Both the position numbers and the translations under genes were made by a program. This document shows positions 43,921 to 52,671 of a stretch of 64,000 nt of DNA, one piece after another. The notes below the pieces were generated by a model. The model did no database searches. It saw only the letters and a program-made list of their open reading frames with translations, and was not told the origin of the DNA. Numbering within the stretch: position 1 is the stretch's first letter; every line of letters begins with the position of its first letter. The DNA is from Flavobacterium sp. 90 (GTDB lineage Bacteria; Bacteroidota; Bacteroidia; Flavobacteriales; Flavobacteriaceae), in NCBI RefSeq assembly GCF_004339525.1, contig NZ_SMGE01000001.1:4154001-4218000 (forward strand), given 5' to 3'.

Positions 43921-45171
43921 TTAATACCAGCGTTTTTTATTTTGTTTAGAAGCGTTTGATTTCCTTGATTTATGAGCACCACCGCTTCGGTTTGAATTTT
44001 TAGGTTTTTCAGCCGATGCTTCAGGGCTTCCGGAATGCCATGGATAAGGATGATCTGTAATTGTTTTTACATCAACTTTTATCAATTTTTGAATGTCTTT
44101 CCAGTAAGGTTGTTCGTCTTTACTACAAAAAGAGATTGCAATTCCTCCGTTTCCTGCACGTCCTGTACGTCCAATTCTATGAACATAAGTTTCAGGAATA
44201 TTAGGTAAATCAAAGTTAATTACAAATGGTAATTGGTCAATATCAATACCTCTCGCTGCAATATCGGTTGCTACAAGAACACCAACTTCTTTATTTTTGA
44301 AAGCATCTAAAACGCGTTGTCTTGCATTTTGAGATTTGTCTCCGTGAATTGCTTCAGCAGGAATATCTTTTTTACGAAGTGCTTTTACAACATTATCTGC
44401 ACCATGTTTAGTTCTCGAAAAAACCAAAACATTCGATAAATCTTCGTTTTTTATTAAATGATATAATAAATTTCTTTTCTCTGTTTTTTCAACAAAATAA
44501 ACACGTTGTTCAACATTTTCGGCAGTAGATGATACCGGAGAAACTTCAACTTTTGCAGGATCTTTCAGGAACATTTCTGCCAATTCACGAATTGCAATTG
44601 GCATTGTAGCTGAAAATAATAGCGTTTGACGGTTTTTAGGAGTTAGTTTTACGATCTTTTTTACATCGTTTATAAAACCCATATCCAGCATTTGATCTGC
44701 TTCATCTAAAACCAAAGTGTGTAAATGATCCAGATCAAGAAAACCCTGTTTTTGTAAATCAAGTAATCTTCCCGGAGTTGCAACCAGAATATCAACACCT
44801 TGTTTTAAGGTATCTACTTGCGGGTTTTGCGAAACACCTCCAAAAATCGTTAATTGTGTTAAGTTGGTATATTTTGCATAAGTGTCAAAACTTTGACCAA
44901 TTTGCACCGCTAATTCACGTGTTGGAGTTACTATAAGAGCACGAATTACTTTGGCTTTTTTAGAAGAACCAACAATTCGGTGTAATTGATGTATGATTGG
45001 AATGGCAAAAGCGGCCGTTTTTCCTGTACCTGTTTGTGCGCAACCGATTAAATCTCGTCCAGCCAAAACAATCGGAATTGATTGTTCCTGAATAGGAGTA
45101 GGATTTAAGTAGCCTTCTTCAAATACGGCTTTTTGTATACTTTTTGAAAGTGATAAATCTTCGAATAACAT
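43921..45171 (-). CDS. DEAD-box ATP-dependent RNA helicase, RhlE-like
   Basis: The 416-residue protein shows all helicase motifs: the Q motif (GYLNPTPIQEQSIP), Walker A AQTGTGKTAAF, PTRELAVQ, TPGRLLDL, DEAD in LVLDEADQMLDMG, SAT (LLFSATMP), VLVATDIAARGIDI and HRIGRTGRAG. A short basic, serine/asparagine-rich tail (about 385-416) probably binds RNA. It likely remodels ribosomal or messenger RNA, and cold-regulated expression is common for this family. The gene is convergent to the kinase gene, with a hairpin between them. Confidence 0.93.
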   Translation of the reverse strand: MLFEDLSLSKSIQKAVFEEGYLNPTPIQEQSIPIVLAGRDLIGCAQTGTGKTAAFAIPIIHQLHRIVGSSKKAKVIRALIVTPTRELAVQIGQSFDTYAKYTNLTQLTIFGGVSQNPQVDTLKQGVDILVATPGRLLDLQKQGFLDLDHLHTLVLDEADQMLDMGFINDVKKIVKLTPKNRQTLLFSATMPIAIRELAEMFLKDPAKVEVSPVSSTAENVEQRVYFVEKTEKRNLLYHLIKNEDLSNVLVFSRTKHGADNVVKALRKKDIPAEAIHGDKSQNARQRVLDAFKNKEVGVLVATDIAARGIDIDQLPFVINFDLPNIPETYVHRIGRTGRAGNGGIAISFCSKDEQPYWKDIQKLIKVDVKTITDHPYPWHSGSPEASAEKPKNSNRSGGAHKSRKSNASKQNKKRWY

Positions 45172-45304
45172 ATCTTAGGTATTAAGAATTTAGTTTTAAG
45201 TACTAAAATTCTGTGCAAAGATAGGTTTATTCAATCAAACCTTGATTTGAAACTTACTTTATTTGGTAAATGACCTGATTTTTAGGGGATAATATTCTCA
45301 GTTT

Positions 45305-46342
45305 TTATTCTTTTTCATTATTGGCTTTAATGAAATCCGTTACTAAATAACCAATTAATTTTCCAATTAAATTGTTGTTCGGAGAATCTGCTAAATCTGG
45401 TGCACCTTCGCAAATATGCAAATAAGTAGCATTTCTATGTGATCCGAAAAAGGAAATAAATTGTCTTAATTCTTCTACCGAAAATCCGCTAATTGTCATC
45501 GCGCTGCTCGCAATGTTTGGAATTGCATCCAAATCAATTTCAATTCCAAAAGAATCAGTTCTGATAAATTCTAAAGCCAAAGCCATTTCTCTGTCAAAAT
45601 CTTTTTCTTTACGAATATTTACGCTGTCATAAGTATTGTAGCGAACACGATCTTCTAGTTTTTTGATGATATCTAAGACGCTTTTTGAAGTGTAATTTTC
45701 GTGTAAACCGAAGATGAAGTATTTTTTTAGGAAACCTTCTTCATAAGCATAAGAAAAACCGTTTCCGCTGTGACGTCCTTCTAAAATTCTAAAATCAGAA
45801 TGGGCATCAAAATTAATCGCATTGATTGGTTTTCCTTTGGCTAAAGCCGAACCTTTTATGTTTCCGTAGGCGTTATTGTGGCCTCCGCCGATGATAATTG
45901 GAGTTTTTCCTGCTTTTACAATGGTGAAAATAATATGAGAAACTTCTTTATCTATTTTTTCTACTAACTGACTTAGTTTTGATCGATCGTCGATATCATT
46001 GAAATCAAGATTTTCGACATCACGCATTTCTTCCAGTACATTAATTTGTCCTAAAACAATAATCTGACTGCCTTTTGAAAAACGATTGTGCTGAATATTA
46101 GCAATACTTTTAATGGCGCTTTCCCATGCAGAAGCCGCTCCGGGTCTACCGAAGTTAGCGCGCACACCGATGTCTTCCGGGATTCCCAAAAGCACATATT
46201 TAGCTTCACTTTCTTTAAGGAAAGTAAGTTTGTCGACTCCTTTGGGAATGACAATCATTTTCTCTCCAAATTTTATTTCACCACTTCTATGATTTGTGAC
46301 TTTTGCTAAATCATTTACAGTAAAAGGAATTAGTTTCTCCAT
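45305..46342 (-). CDS. hutG: formimidoylglutamase (arginase family)
   Basis: The 345-residue ureohydrolase has the two-manganese motifs GGGHNNAYG, NFDAHSDFR and EIDLDAIP. Its length, the N-terminal extension and the position near hutI favour formimidoylglutamase, which yields glutamate and formamide in histidine degradation. Arginase, agmatinase and other family members remain possible, since the residues that set specificity cannot be judged by eye. The gene is on the minus strand with a divergent coiled-coil membrane protein upstream. hutH and hutU are not in the window. Confidence 0.78.
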   Translation of the reverse strand: MEKLIPFTVNDLAKVTNHRSGEIKFGEKMIVIPKGVDKLTFLKESEAKYVLLGIPEDIGVRANFGRPGAASAWESAIKSIANIQHNRFSKGSQIIVLGQINVLEEMRDVENLDFNDIDDRSKLSQLVEKIDKEVSHIIFTIVKAGKTPIIIGGGHNNAYGNIKGSALAKGKPINAINFDAHSDFRILEGRHSGNGFSYAYEEGFLKKYFIFGLHENYTSKSVLDIIKKLEDRVRYNTYDSVNIRKEKDFDREMALALEFIRTDSFGIEIDLDAIPNIASSAMTISGFSVEELRQFISFFGSHRNATYLHICEGAPDLADSPNNNLIGKLIGYLVTDFIKANNEKE

Positions 46343-46409
46343 TAAAAAAAAATATTTTCCAAAAATAATATAATTGTAACAACTTACGTTATTAAGATAT
46401 ATTAATTCT

Positions 46410-46417
46410 TAAATTTG
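46410..46417 (+). promoter_or_regulatory. candidate -7 box for the 46439 gene
   Basis: TAAATTTG matches the -7 consensus and lies 22 bases before the ATG; no TTG is at the standard -33 distance. Confidence 0.35.
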
Positions 46418-46438
46418 TTTTAAAGAAAATTATTAAAT

Positions 46439-47317
46439 ATGGAAAACCCAAAGAACAACAACTCAAGTCTAAAGGCGATAATCGCAGTTTTAGCAGTCCT
46501 ACTAATTGGTAGCTTAGTGTATATTTTTAAACTGTCTTCTGATACAGAGGTGGTTAAAACTGAACTTACAACATCTATGACAGAGAAAGAATCTGTTATG
46601 AAAGATTTGCAAGAATTAAAAGCAACTTACGATGCTGCAATTGCCGAAAACACTTCTATGTCTGACGAATTAATTCAGGAAAGAGATAAAGTGGTAGCTT
46701 TGATGGATGATTTGAATAAGTCAAAAGGTGATGTATCTAAATACAGATCACAAGTTCAGGCTATGCAAGGAAAAATGAAAACTCTTGTAGCTGAAAACGA
46801 CGAATTGAAAAAACAAAATGGTGCTTTGACAGTTCAGAGAGATAGTACTATTACAGTTTTAGGTGAATCTAAAAAATATAATGAGGTATTAGTTGGTCAA
46901 AACGAAGAGCTTGCTAAGACAGTTGAAAAAGGCGCTAAATTATCAGTTTTAAATACAAAAACTGCTGCATACAAATTGAGAAGCTCAGGAAAACAAATCG
47001 AAACAGATAAAGCTAGTCGTGCTGATATCTTAAAAATTAGTTTTACTATTGCTGAAAATCAAATCGCTAAATCTGGAGATAAAACGTATTATGTACAAGT
47101 TATCGATGCTAAAAATAATGTTTTAGGCGAAAAGAAAACAGAAAACTTTGGTGATAATTCTTTAACTTATAGTTTTAAAACTACTGTGAAGTACGAAAAC
47201 AAAACAGTAAATGTTAGTGAAGACTTACCAGGTAAAGATTTTGCTAAAGGAACGTACTTTATCAATGTTTATGATAATGACGAATTAGTTTCTAAAACAA
47301 GTTTTAACTTGAGATAA
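46439..47317 (+). CDS. membrane-anchored coiled-coil protein of unknown function
   Basis: This 292-residue protein has an N-terminal membrane helix (about residues 13-31), a long Glu/Lys-rich coiled coil (about 35-160) and a C-terminal globular domain with alternating strands (about 190-292, ending TSFNLR). It resembles conserved Flavobacteriia proteins without a name. A periplasmic domain anchored to the inner membrane is likely. It stands alone: the -7 box at 46410 is upstream and a 12-bp stem terminator (47353-47382) is downstream. Confidence 0.75.
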   Translation: MENPKNNNSSLKAIIAVLAVLLIGSLVYIFKLSSDTEVVKTELTTSMTEKESVMKDLQELKATYDAAIAENTSMSDELIQERDKVVALMDDLNKSKGDVSKYRSQVQAMQGKMKTLVAENDELKKQNGALTVQRDSTITVLGESKKYNEVLVGQNEELAKTVEKGAKLSVLNTKTAAYKLRSSGKQIETDKASRADILKISFTIAENQIAKSGDKTYYVQVIDAKNNVLGEKKTENFGDNSLTYSFKTTVKYENKTVNVSEDLPGKDFAKGTYFINVYDNDELVSKTSFNLR

Positions 47318-47352
47318 GAAACTACCTGAAATTAGAATACCACTAAAATATT

Positions 47353-47386
47353 AAAGGTCTGTGAAGTTTTTCACAGACCTTTTTTT
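47353..47386 (+). terminator. intrinsic terminator after the coiled-coil gene
   Basis: AAAGGTCTGTGA (47353-47364) pairs exactly with TCACAGACCTTT (47371-47382) over a 6-base loop, followed by Ts. Confidence 0.8.
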
Positions 47387-47416
47387 ATTCAATTAAAAAT
47401 CACATTAATTGGGTGT

Positions 47417-47512
47417 CTATTTTCTTTTTTTAGTTTGTTGCTGTTCTAATTTTTTTTGAATTTTCTCTTGTTTTTTTGCTTTCAGATCTGTTGTTGGAGC
47501 TTTCTTAGCCAT
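47417..47512 (-). CDS. tiny lysine-rich protein
   Basis: This 31-residue ORF (starting MAKKAPTTDLKAKKQEK and ending KKRK) is more than 40% lysine and entirely hydrophilic, so it would be a strongly basic, helical peptide able to bind nucleic acid or ribosomes. It lies 30 bp beyond the terminator of the preceding gene and has an A-rich leader. The gene call rests on composition and an intact frame only; conservation was not checked. Confidence 0.45.
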   Translation of the reverse strand: MAKKAPTTDLKAKKQEKIQKKLEQQQTKKRK

Positions 47513-47925
47513 GATATTTTGTTTTTATTATTAAAAAATAGTTTAATCCTGATCCTATAATTTATTCGTAATAAATAAAAACTTTATAGCGAGTCACAAC
47601 ATTCAATCTAAATTGAAATTGTATTGTAAAAAAGTTTTATAGGATTTTATTAAGCACACTCGCGATGCTTAATAATTCGGGAAGATTTTTAATTTTAATA
47701 AAGAAGACAATGTTAAGATGTTCTTACAGTTATACATGTATGCATTGGTATTTGAAACGTTTTGTTTCAAACCAAATTTATCTATGTTTACTATTAGAAC
47801 TAAATTTTTCATATCTAAAAATCTGATTTGTAAACATACTCCCTTATTTCGGAAGGAACTAATTTATGTAAGATTTTTATACTTATTTTAACGATTAAAA
47901 AATAATAATAAATTATCGCTTTACA
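47513..47925. other. intergenic region before the hutI stop
   Basis: These 413 bases hold an 8-bp hairpin ATTAAGCA / TGCTTAAT (47649-47673) and A/T-rich sequence, with no convincing ORF. It lies between the tiny lysine-rich gene and the 3' end of hutI. Confidence 0.4.
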
Positions 47926-49161
47926 TTATATAATTTTTCCTTCTACAAAAACACTTTCGATTAAATTACTTCCAAATGCATATGGAATTTGGTAATAAGA
48001 TGAAATAGGTTTTGTGAGGATTAAATTGGCTTTTTTACCTTTTGTAATACTTCCGTGAGTTTCTGAAATTCCCATTGCATATGCGCCATTAATAGTTGCG
48101 GCATTTATGGCTTCTTCGGGCGTCATTTTCATTTTAATACAAGCCGTTGCAACTACAAAATTCATATTTCCCGATGGAGTAGAACCAGGATTGAAATCTG
48201 TAGCCAATGCTAAAGGAAGTCCTGCTTTTATCATTTCGCGTGCTGGCGTATACGGAATACTTAAAAAGTAAGAACAAGACGGTAAAGCGACAGGCATCGT
48301 TTCAGAGTCTTTTAAGGCTTCAATGTCTTCAGGATTCATAATTTCAAGATGATCGACAGAAAGGGCTTTAAATTTAACTCCGGATTGTATTCCTCCAATA
48401 GAATTGAATTGATTTACGTGAATTTTTGGCTTTAAGCCGAATTCTATTCCTGCCTGCATAATTTGTTCTGTTTCTTCAACAGAAAAATATCCTGTTTCGC
48501 AAAATACATCAATGTATTCAGCTAATTTATTTTGAGCAATTTCAGGTAACATTTTAGTGATAATCTCCTCAATATAACCTGCTTTGTTTTCTTTGTAATG
48601 CAACGGAAAAGCATGCGCGCCAAGAAAAGTAGCTTTTATTGTAATTGGATAATTTTCAGATAGTTTTTTAATGACACGAAGCATTTTTATTTCGCCTTCG
48701 ATTGTTAATCCATAACCGGATTTAATTTCGACAGCTCCCGTTCCTAAATGCATAACTTCTTCTAAACGAACTTTTGATTGCTCATAAATTTCTTCTTCTG
48801 AAGTTTCGTTAAGCTTTTTAGCTGAATTTAAAATTCCGCCACCGCGATTAGCAATTTCTTCATAGGTAAAACCATTGATTCTATCCACAAACTCTTGCTC
48901 ACGATTACCGGCATAAACAATATGCGTGTGACTGTCGCACCAAGATGGAAGAATAATTTGTCCCGTTGCATCGATAGTTTTATCTGCTTTAATTTCCGGC
49001 AGATTCTCCATAGATCCAAAATCATGAATCAGATTATCTTTTAAAATTAAAAAAGCATTTTTTATCGTTGGAAGAATGGCCATTTCAGCACCTGAAACTT
49101 TAGAAATTGAAGTTTCACGAACCTGAAGCAATTCTTTTATGTTTGTTATAAGAGTTATCAT
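47926..49161 (-). CDS. hutI: imidazolonepropionase
   Basis: The 411-residue amidohydrolase has the metal-binding DSHTHIVYAG (HxH), the substrate-binding GGGILNSAKKLNETSEEE segment, HVNQFNSIGG and the ATDFNPGS motif with the catalytic aspartate. It opens the imidazolone ring in histidine catabolism, giving formimidoylglutamate, the substrate of HutG, whose gene lies about 1.6 kb away on the same strand but is separated by a plus-strand gene. A 105-bp gap with an inverted repeat precedes it. Confidence 0.93.
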   Translation of the reverse strand: MITLITNIKELLQVRETSISKVSGAEMAILPTIKNAFLILKDNLIHDFGSMENLPEIKADKTIDATGQIILPSWCDSHTHIVYAGNREQEFVDRINGFTYEEIANRGGGILNSAKKLNETSEEEIYEQSKVRLEEVMHLGTGAVEIKSGYGLTIEGEIKMLRVIKKLSENYPITIKATFLGAHAFPLHYKENKAGYIEEIITKMLPEIAQNKLAEYIDVFCETGYFSVEETEQIMQAGIEFGLKPKIHVNQFNSIGGIQSGVKFKALSVDHLEIMNPEDIEALKDSETMPVALPSCSYFLSIPYTPAREMIKAGLPLALATDFNPGSTPSGNMNFVVATACIKMKMTPEEAINAATINGAYAMGISETHGSITKGKKANLILTKPISSYYQIPYAFGSNLIESVFVEGKII

Positions 49162-49199
49162 GATATAGATTTAATGGTATAAAGGTGTTTTAAAAGACA

Positions 49200-49250
49200 A
49201 ATTTCACAAATTATCACGGAATAATTCGTGAAATTTGTGAAATTCGTGTT
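49200..49250. repeat. inverted repeat related to 43832-43890
   Basis: AATTTCACAAATT (49200-49212) and AATTTGTGAAATT (49232-49244) form a perfect 13-bp stem. The right side continues to GTGAAATTCGTGTT (49237-49250), the 14-mer also found at 43877-43890. It sits in the short gap between two minus-strand genes. Confidence 0.7.
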
Positions 49251-49266
49251 TTTGAAGTTGTTTCGT

Positions 49267-50319
49267 TTATTCTGAAACTGTTATTTCAAACATTTTGCTC
49301 CAGTTTTTACCTGTTACAAATATAGTTTTGGTTTTAGGATTGTAAGCAATTCCGTTTAAAACGTCATCTTTAGTAATATCTGGCATAGCTTTGCGCAAGT
49401 CGGTCATATTCAAAATTCCTTCAACCGCACCAGAAGTTGGGTTAACAACTGCAATTGCATCTTTAAACCAAACGTTAGTATAGATTTTTCCGTTAATCCA
49501 TTCTAATTCATTTATTGCTTTGATTTTTGAAGTTCCTGAGTAAACATTAATGTAATCAACCATTTTTTGAGTTGCAGGATCCATTTTCCAGATTTTCTCT
49601 GTTTTATCTGTTTGATAAATGTATTTACCGTCATTTGTCATTCCCCAACCTTCGATATCTTTATCATAAGCAAAGGTTTTTTCTAGTTTAAGAGTTTTGG
49701 CATCATAGATAAATCCGGTTTTATTTTGCCAGGTCAATTGAAATAACTTTCCGTTGATGAAGGTGATTCCTTCTCCAAAATATTTTTTATCAAGATCAAT
49801 TTGTTTGAAAATTTTTCCTGTTTTATAATCGTATTTTCTTAGGTAAGAAGCTCCTTCCTGACCTGTACTTTCGTATAAAGTGTCATTGTGAAATTCTAAT
49901 CCTTCAGTAAATGATTTTTTATCGTGAGGATAAGTATTGATCACTTTGTATTTTAATAGTTTTGGTTCAATGTTCGAAACCAACTCAACACGTTTAGTAG
50001 CGTCTGAAGAATTAGAACCAAAATAAACGGTAGCTTTTAAGTATTGATATCCTAATTTTTGATCTTTTAATTCAAATTTGAATTTTTCAGCACCTTTAGA
50101 ACTACCCACTTTTTTGTCGTTAATAAAGTAAGCAACGCTGTCGATTTCTTTCGAATTTGGGTTCAAAATTCCGATAGAAATCGATTCTTGAGGCAAAAAA
50201 TGAGCCGGAAAAGCAGAATCATCGATGTTAAACAAAGAATTTTCACCTTTTTTTGTATCTCCACATCCAATTAATGTGATTCCTAATAAAATGACAGTTA
50301 GGAAGTTATATTTTTTCAT
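49267..50319 (-). CDS. glutaminyl-peptide cyclotransferase lipoprotein (beta-propeller type)
   Basis: The 350-residue lipoprotein (LIGC, Cys about residue 19) has an Ig-like N-terminal part (to about 115) and a five-bladed beta-propeller like the plant-type QC family (PF05096). Diagnostic segments are FTEGLEFHNDTLYESTGQEG, YFGEGITFINGKLFQLTW, IEGWGMTNDGKYIYQTD and INELEWINGKIYTNVW. It would cyclise N-terminal glutamine to pyroglutamate on exported proteins, a modification reported to be common in Bacteroidota periplasm. It is divergent from the SRP RNA gene. Confidence 0.87.
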   Translation of the reverse strand: MKKYNFLTVILLGITLIGCGDTKKGENSLFNIDDSAFPAHFLPQESISIGILNPNSKEIDSVAYFINDKKVGSSKGAEKFKFELKDQKLGYQYLKATVYFGSNSSDATKRVELVSNIEPKLLKYKVINTYPHDKKSFTEGLEFHNDTLYESTGQEGASYLRKYDYKTGKIFKQIDLDKKYFGEGITFINGKLFQLTWQNKTGFIYDAKTLKLEKTFAYDKDIEGWGMTNDGKYIYQTDKTEKIWKMDPATQKMVDYINVYSGTSKIKAINELEWINGKIYTNVWFKDAIAVVNPTSGAVEGILNMTDLRKAMPDITKDDVLNGIAYNPKTKTIFVTGKNWSKMFEITVSE

Positions 50320-50374
50320 AGTTTAAATTTTGAATAAGCCAATATACGATGATATTTTTATAGCAACAAAGGTC

Positions 50375-50404
50375 TTGCAAAAATATAAAAAGATTGTATA
50401 TTTG
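50375..50404 (+). promoter_or_regulatory. promoter of the SRP RNA gene
   Basis: TTG (50375-50377), a 19-base spacer and TATATTTG (50397-50404) match the Flavobacterium consensus exactly. The RNA begins a few bases downstream, which makes this the best-supported promoter in the window. Confidence 0.8.
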
Positions 50405-50408
50405 CACC

Positions 50409-50501
50409 GGCAAGTCCTACACGACCAGCTCCTGCAGACTCCCCCAGGATGGGAACATAGCAAGGGTACGTGGTTGAGCGGTGCGATGTAGGTCGCTTGC
50501 C
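50409..50501 (+). ncRNA. ffs: signal recognition particle RNA (small bacterial type)
   Basis: The 93-base RNA closes with GGCAAG / CTTGCC and CCTAC / GTAGG. Its tip holds the SRP core: CAGG, a GGAA tetraloop closed by a short stem, then the AGCAAGG side of the asymmetric internal loop (50445-50465). That is the same order as CAGG..GGAA..AGCA in E. coli 4.5S RNA. It binds Ffh and the receptor FtsY for co-translational targeting. A T run follows, and a second small hairpin (TCCCATTTATGGGA with a T run) lies about 20 bases downstream. It has a consensus promoter. Confidence 0.88.
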
Positions 50502-50645
50502 ATTTTTTTTTATTTTTATAGTCCCATTTATGGGATTTTTTTTTAGAATTAATTCAAAAGTAGTCTTCCTTATGGAGGATTTTTTTATTTTTGGAGCTGA
50601 GAAAAGTGCTGTCAGCTCTAAAATACGTGAAGAAAAAAAAATACC

Positions 50646-50782
50646 GCAAAGAACGCTAAGCTTTTTACTTTTAAGTTTTTATAAAAAAAAACGTAAAGTT
50701 CGCAAAGCTTTGTGTTGATTTAGCTTTGCGAACTTTGTGTTTTCTAAAGATACTTTAAGATAAAAAGCTTAGCGTTCTTTGC
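50646..50782. repeat. 137-bp long hairpin repeat (GCAAAG family)
   Basis: A perfect 22-bp outer stem (50646-50667 and 50761-50782, beginning GCAAAGAACGCTAAGC) encloses a perfect 15-bp inner stem AAAGTTCGCAAAGCT / AGCTTTGCGAACTTT (50695-50709 and 50722-50736). The inner core matches the element at 36713-36861. The rest of the 50502-50853 gap holds small hairpins after the SRP gene, including GAGCTGA / TCAGCTC. Confidence 0.85.
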
Positions 50783-50853
50783 GTTAAAATTATTATCCGG
50801 TATAATTTAGTAGTGATTCCATTAACTTATAATATTTAACATCTAACCTACAA

Positions 50854-51657
50854 ATGAGCAAAGTCGTTTTAATTACCGGAGGATCCTCAGGGATTGGAAA
50901 ATCAATTGGAGAATTTTTACATAAAAAAGGTTTCGTAGTTTATGGAACCAGCAGAAATCCTGAAAAAGTATTGAATTCTATTTTTCCACTTGTGGCTTTG
51001 GATGTTCGAAATGTTGAATCTATAAAGTCTGCTGTGGCTAAAATTATTGCAACTTCAGGTAGATTAGATGTTGTGATTAATAATGCCGGAGTTGGAATTA
51101 CTGGCCCGTTAGAAGAAATTCCGATGGAGGAAATTAAGAACAATTTTGAAACTAATTTTTTTGGTCCAATTGAGGTAATGAAAGCTGTTTTACCTCAGAT
51201 GAGAGAACAAAAATCGGGTTTGATTATTAATATTACTTCGATTGCAGGTTATATGGGATTGCCATATCGTAGTGTTTATTCAGCTTCAAAAGGAGCTTTG
51301 GAATTAATTACGGAAGCTTTGCGTATGGAAGTAAAGTCTTTTGGAATTGAAATTACGAATGTTGCTCCGGGAGATTTCGCAACCAATATTGCTTCAGGAC
51401 GTTATCATGCACCTGTTATTAAAGGTTCGGCTTATGAAAAAGTTTATCAAGACACGCTTGCTGCAATGAATGAGCATGTTGATGCAGGAAGTAATCCAAA
51501 TGAAATGGCTGAATTTGTTTATAAGATCATGCAGGAGAAAAAACCGAATGTGCATTATAAAGTTGGTGCTTTTATGCAGAAATTCTCAATTGTTTTAAAA
51601 CGTGCGCTTCCGGATAAAGTGTATGAAAAAATGCTGATGAATCATTATAAGTTGTAA
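50854..51657 (+). CDS. short-chain dehydrogenase/reductase
   Basis: This 267-residue classical SDR has the cofactor loop TGGSSGIG (8-15), NNAG (76-79) and the catalytic Ser129, Tyr142 and Lys146 (YSASK). Length and the VINNAGVGITGPLEE segment are typical of NADP-dependent oxidoreductases in Flavobacteriia. The substrate is unknown, since the C-terminal substrate-binding part is not diagnostic. It lies alone between two hairpin repeat elements. Confidence 0.85.
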   Translation: MSKVVLITGGSSGIGKSIGEFLHKKGFVVYGTSRNPEKVLNSIFPLVALDVRNVESIKSAVAKIIATSGRLDVVINNAGVGITGPLEEIPMEEIKNNFETNFFGPIEVMKAVLPQMREQKSGLIINITSIAGYMGLPYRSVYSASKGALELITEALRMEVKSFGIEITNVAPGDFATNIASGRYHAPVIKGSAYEKVYQDTLAAMNEHVDAGSNPNEMAEFVYKIMQEKKPNVHYKVGAFMQKFSIVLKRALPDKVYEKMLMNHYKL

Positions 51658-51695
51658 TTTTGCACCGGATTTGCGTGAAGGATTTAAGCTAATGT

Positions 51696-51830
51696 CATTA
51701 AGTTAAGCTTTTTTTAGATAATTATGACTAGAAAATCACGCAAAGTCGCAAAGCCGCCAAGTTTAAATACTTTCTTTGCGACTTCGCGCCTTTGCGAGAT
51801 TAGTTTTATTTCTAAAAGCTTAACTTAATG
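51696..51830. repeat. 135-bp long hairpin repeat (GCAAAG family)
   Basis: A perfect 17-bp outer stem CATTAAGTTAAGCTTTT and its complement (51696-51712 and 51814-51830) encloses AAGTCGCAAAG / CTTTGCGACTT (51743-51753 and 51774-51784). It has the same architecture as the elements at 36713 and 50646, with a different outer arm. It sits between the SDR and transaldolase genes. Confidence 0.8.
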
Positions 51831-51926
51831 ATGTTGGGATAGAAGTAAACTGTTGAAGTGGTGCGGATAGTTCATTCGTTGCAGTGAACACGCCCAAAAT
51901 AGGAACACAATTAAATAGATATAATT

Positions 51927-52583
51927 ATGAAATTTTTTATTGACACGGCTAATTTAGCTCAAATTAAAGAAGCACAAGCTTTAGGTGTTTTGGATGGTGT
52001 AACAACTAACCCGTCTTTGATGGCAAAAGAAGGAATCACTGGAAAAAACAACATCTTAAAGCATTATGTTGATATCTGTAATCTTGTTGATGGAGATGTG
52101 AGTGCTGAAGTTAATGCGCTGGATTATGATGGAATGATCAAAGAAGGTGAAGAATTAGCTGAATTACACGATCAAATCGTTGTAAAATTGCCTATGACTA
52201 AGGAAGGTGTAATGGCTGCAAAATATTTTTCGGATAAAGGAATTAAAACTAACGTAACACTTGTTTTTTCTGCTGGACAAGCTTTATTGGCTGCAAAAGC
52301 GGGAGCAACTTATGTTTCGCCGTTTATTGGTCGTTTGGATGACGTTTCTACTGATGGTTTAAACTTGATCGAAGAAATTAGATTGATTTTTGATAACTAC
52401 GGTTACGAAACTCAAATTTTAGCTGCTTCTGTGCGTCATACAATGCATATTGTAAACTGTGCTAAAATTGGTGCTGACGTTATGACTGGACCTCTTTCTG
52501 CAATTTACGGATTGTTGAAACACCCATTAACTGATATTGGACTTGCTCAGTTTGTTGCTGATTTCGAAAAAGGAAATAAGTAA
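51927..52583 (+). CDS. fsa: fructose-6-phosphate aldolase/TalC-type transaldolase
   Basis: The 218-residue protein is a small transaldolase of the MipB/TalC/FSA group. It has [13 protein letters not shown] at the N-terminus, the Schiff-base lysine Lys87 in [11 protein letters not shown], and the C-terminal [21 protein letters not shown]. Small members act either as transaldolase in the pentose phosphate pathway or as fructose-6-phosphate aldolase, and sequence by eye does not decide between them. A strong terminator follows. Confidence 0.88.
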   Translation: MKFFIDTANLAQIKEAQALGVLDGVTTNPSLMAKEGITGKNNILKHYVDICNLVDGDVSAEVNALDYDGMIKEGEELAELHDQIVVKLPMTKEGVMAAKYFSDKGIKTNVTLVFSAGQALLAAKAGATYVSPFIGRLDDVSTDGLNLIEEIRLIFDNYGYETQILAASVRHTMHIVNCAKIGADVMTGPLSAIYGLLKHPLTDIGLAQFVADFEKGNK

Positions 52584-52603
52584 TTACGAATTACGATAGA
52601 ATT

Positions 52604-52640
52604 AAAATCGCCAGTTTCTAAAGAAGCTGGCGATTTTTTT
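52604..52640 (+). terminator. intrinsic terminator after the transaldolase gene
   Basis: AAAATCGCCAG (52604-52614) and CTGGCGATTTT (52627-52637) form a perfect 11-bp stem followed by a long T run. Confidence 0.8.
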
Positions 52641-52671
52641 TTATTTTTATATGTCTCAAAAAGAACTACAT

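Noticed and set aside
50470..50718. Plus-strand ORF of 82 codons
   Set aside because: It begins inside the SRP RNA and runs through its T run and terminators; the protein is low-complexity. The RNA gene explains the region.
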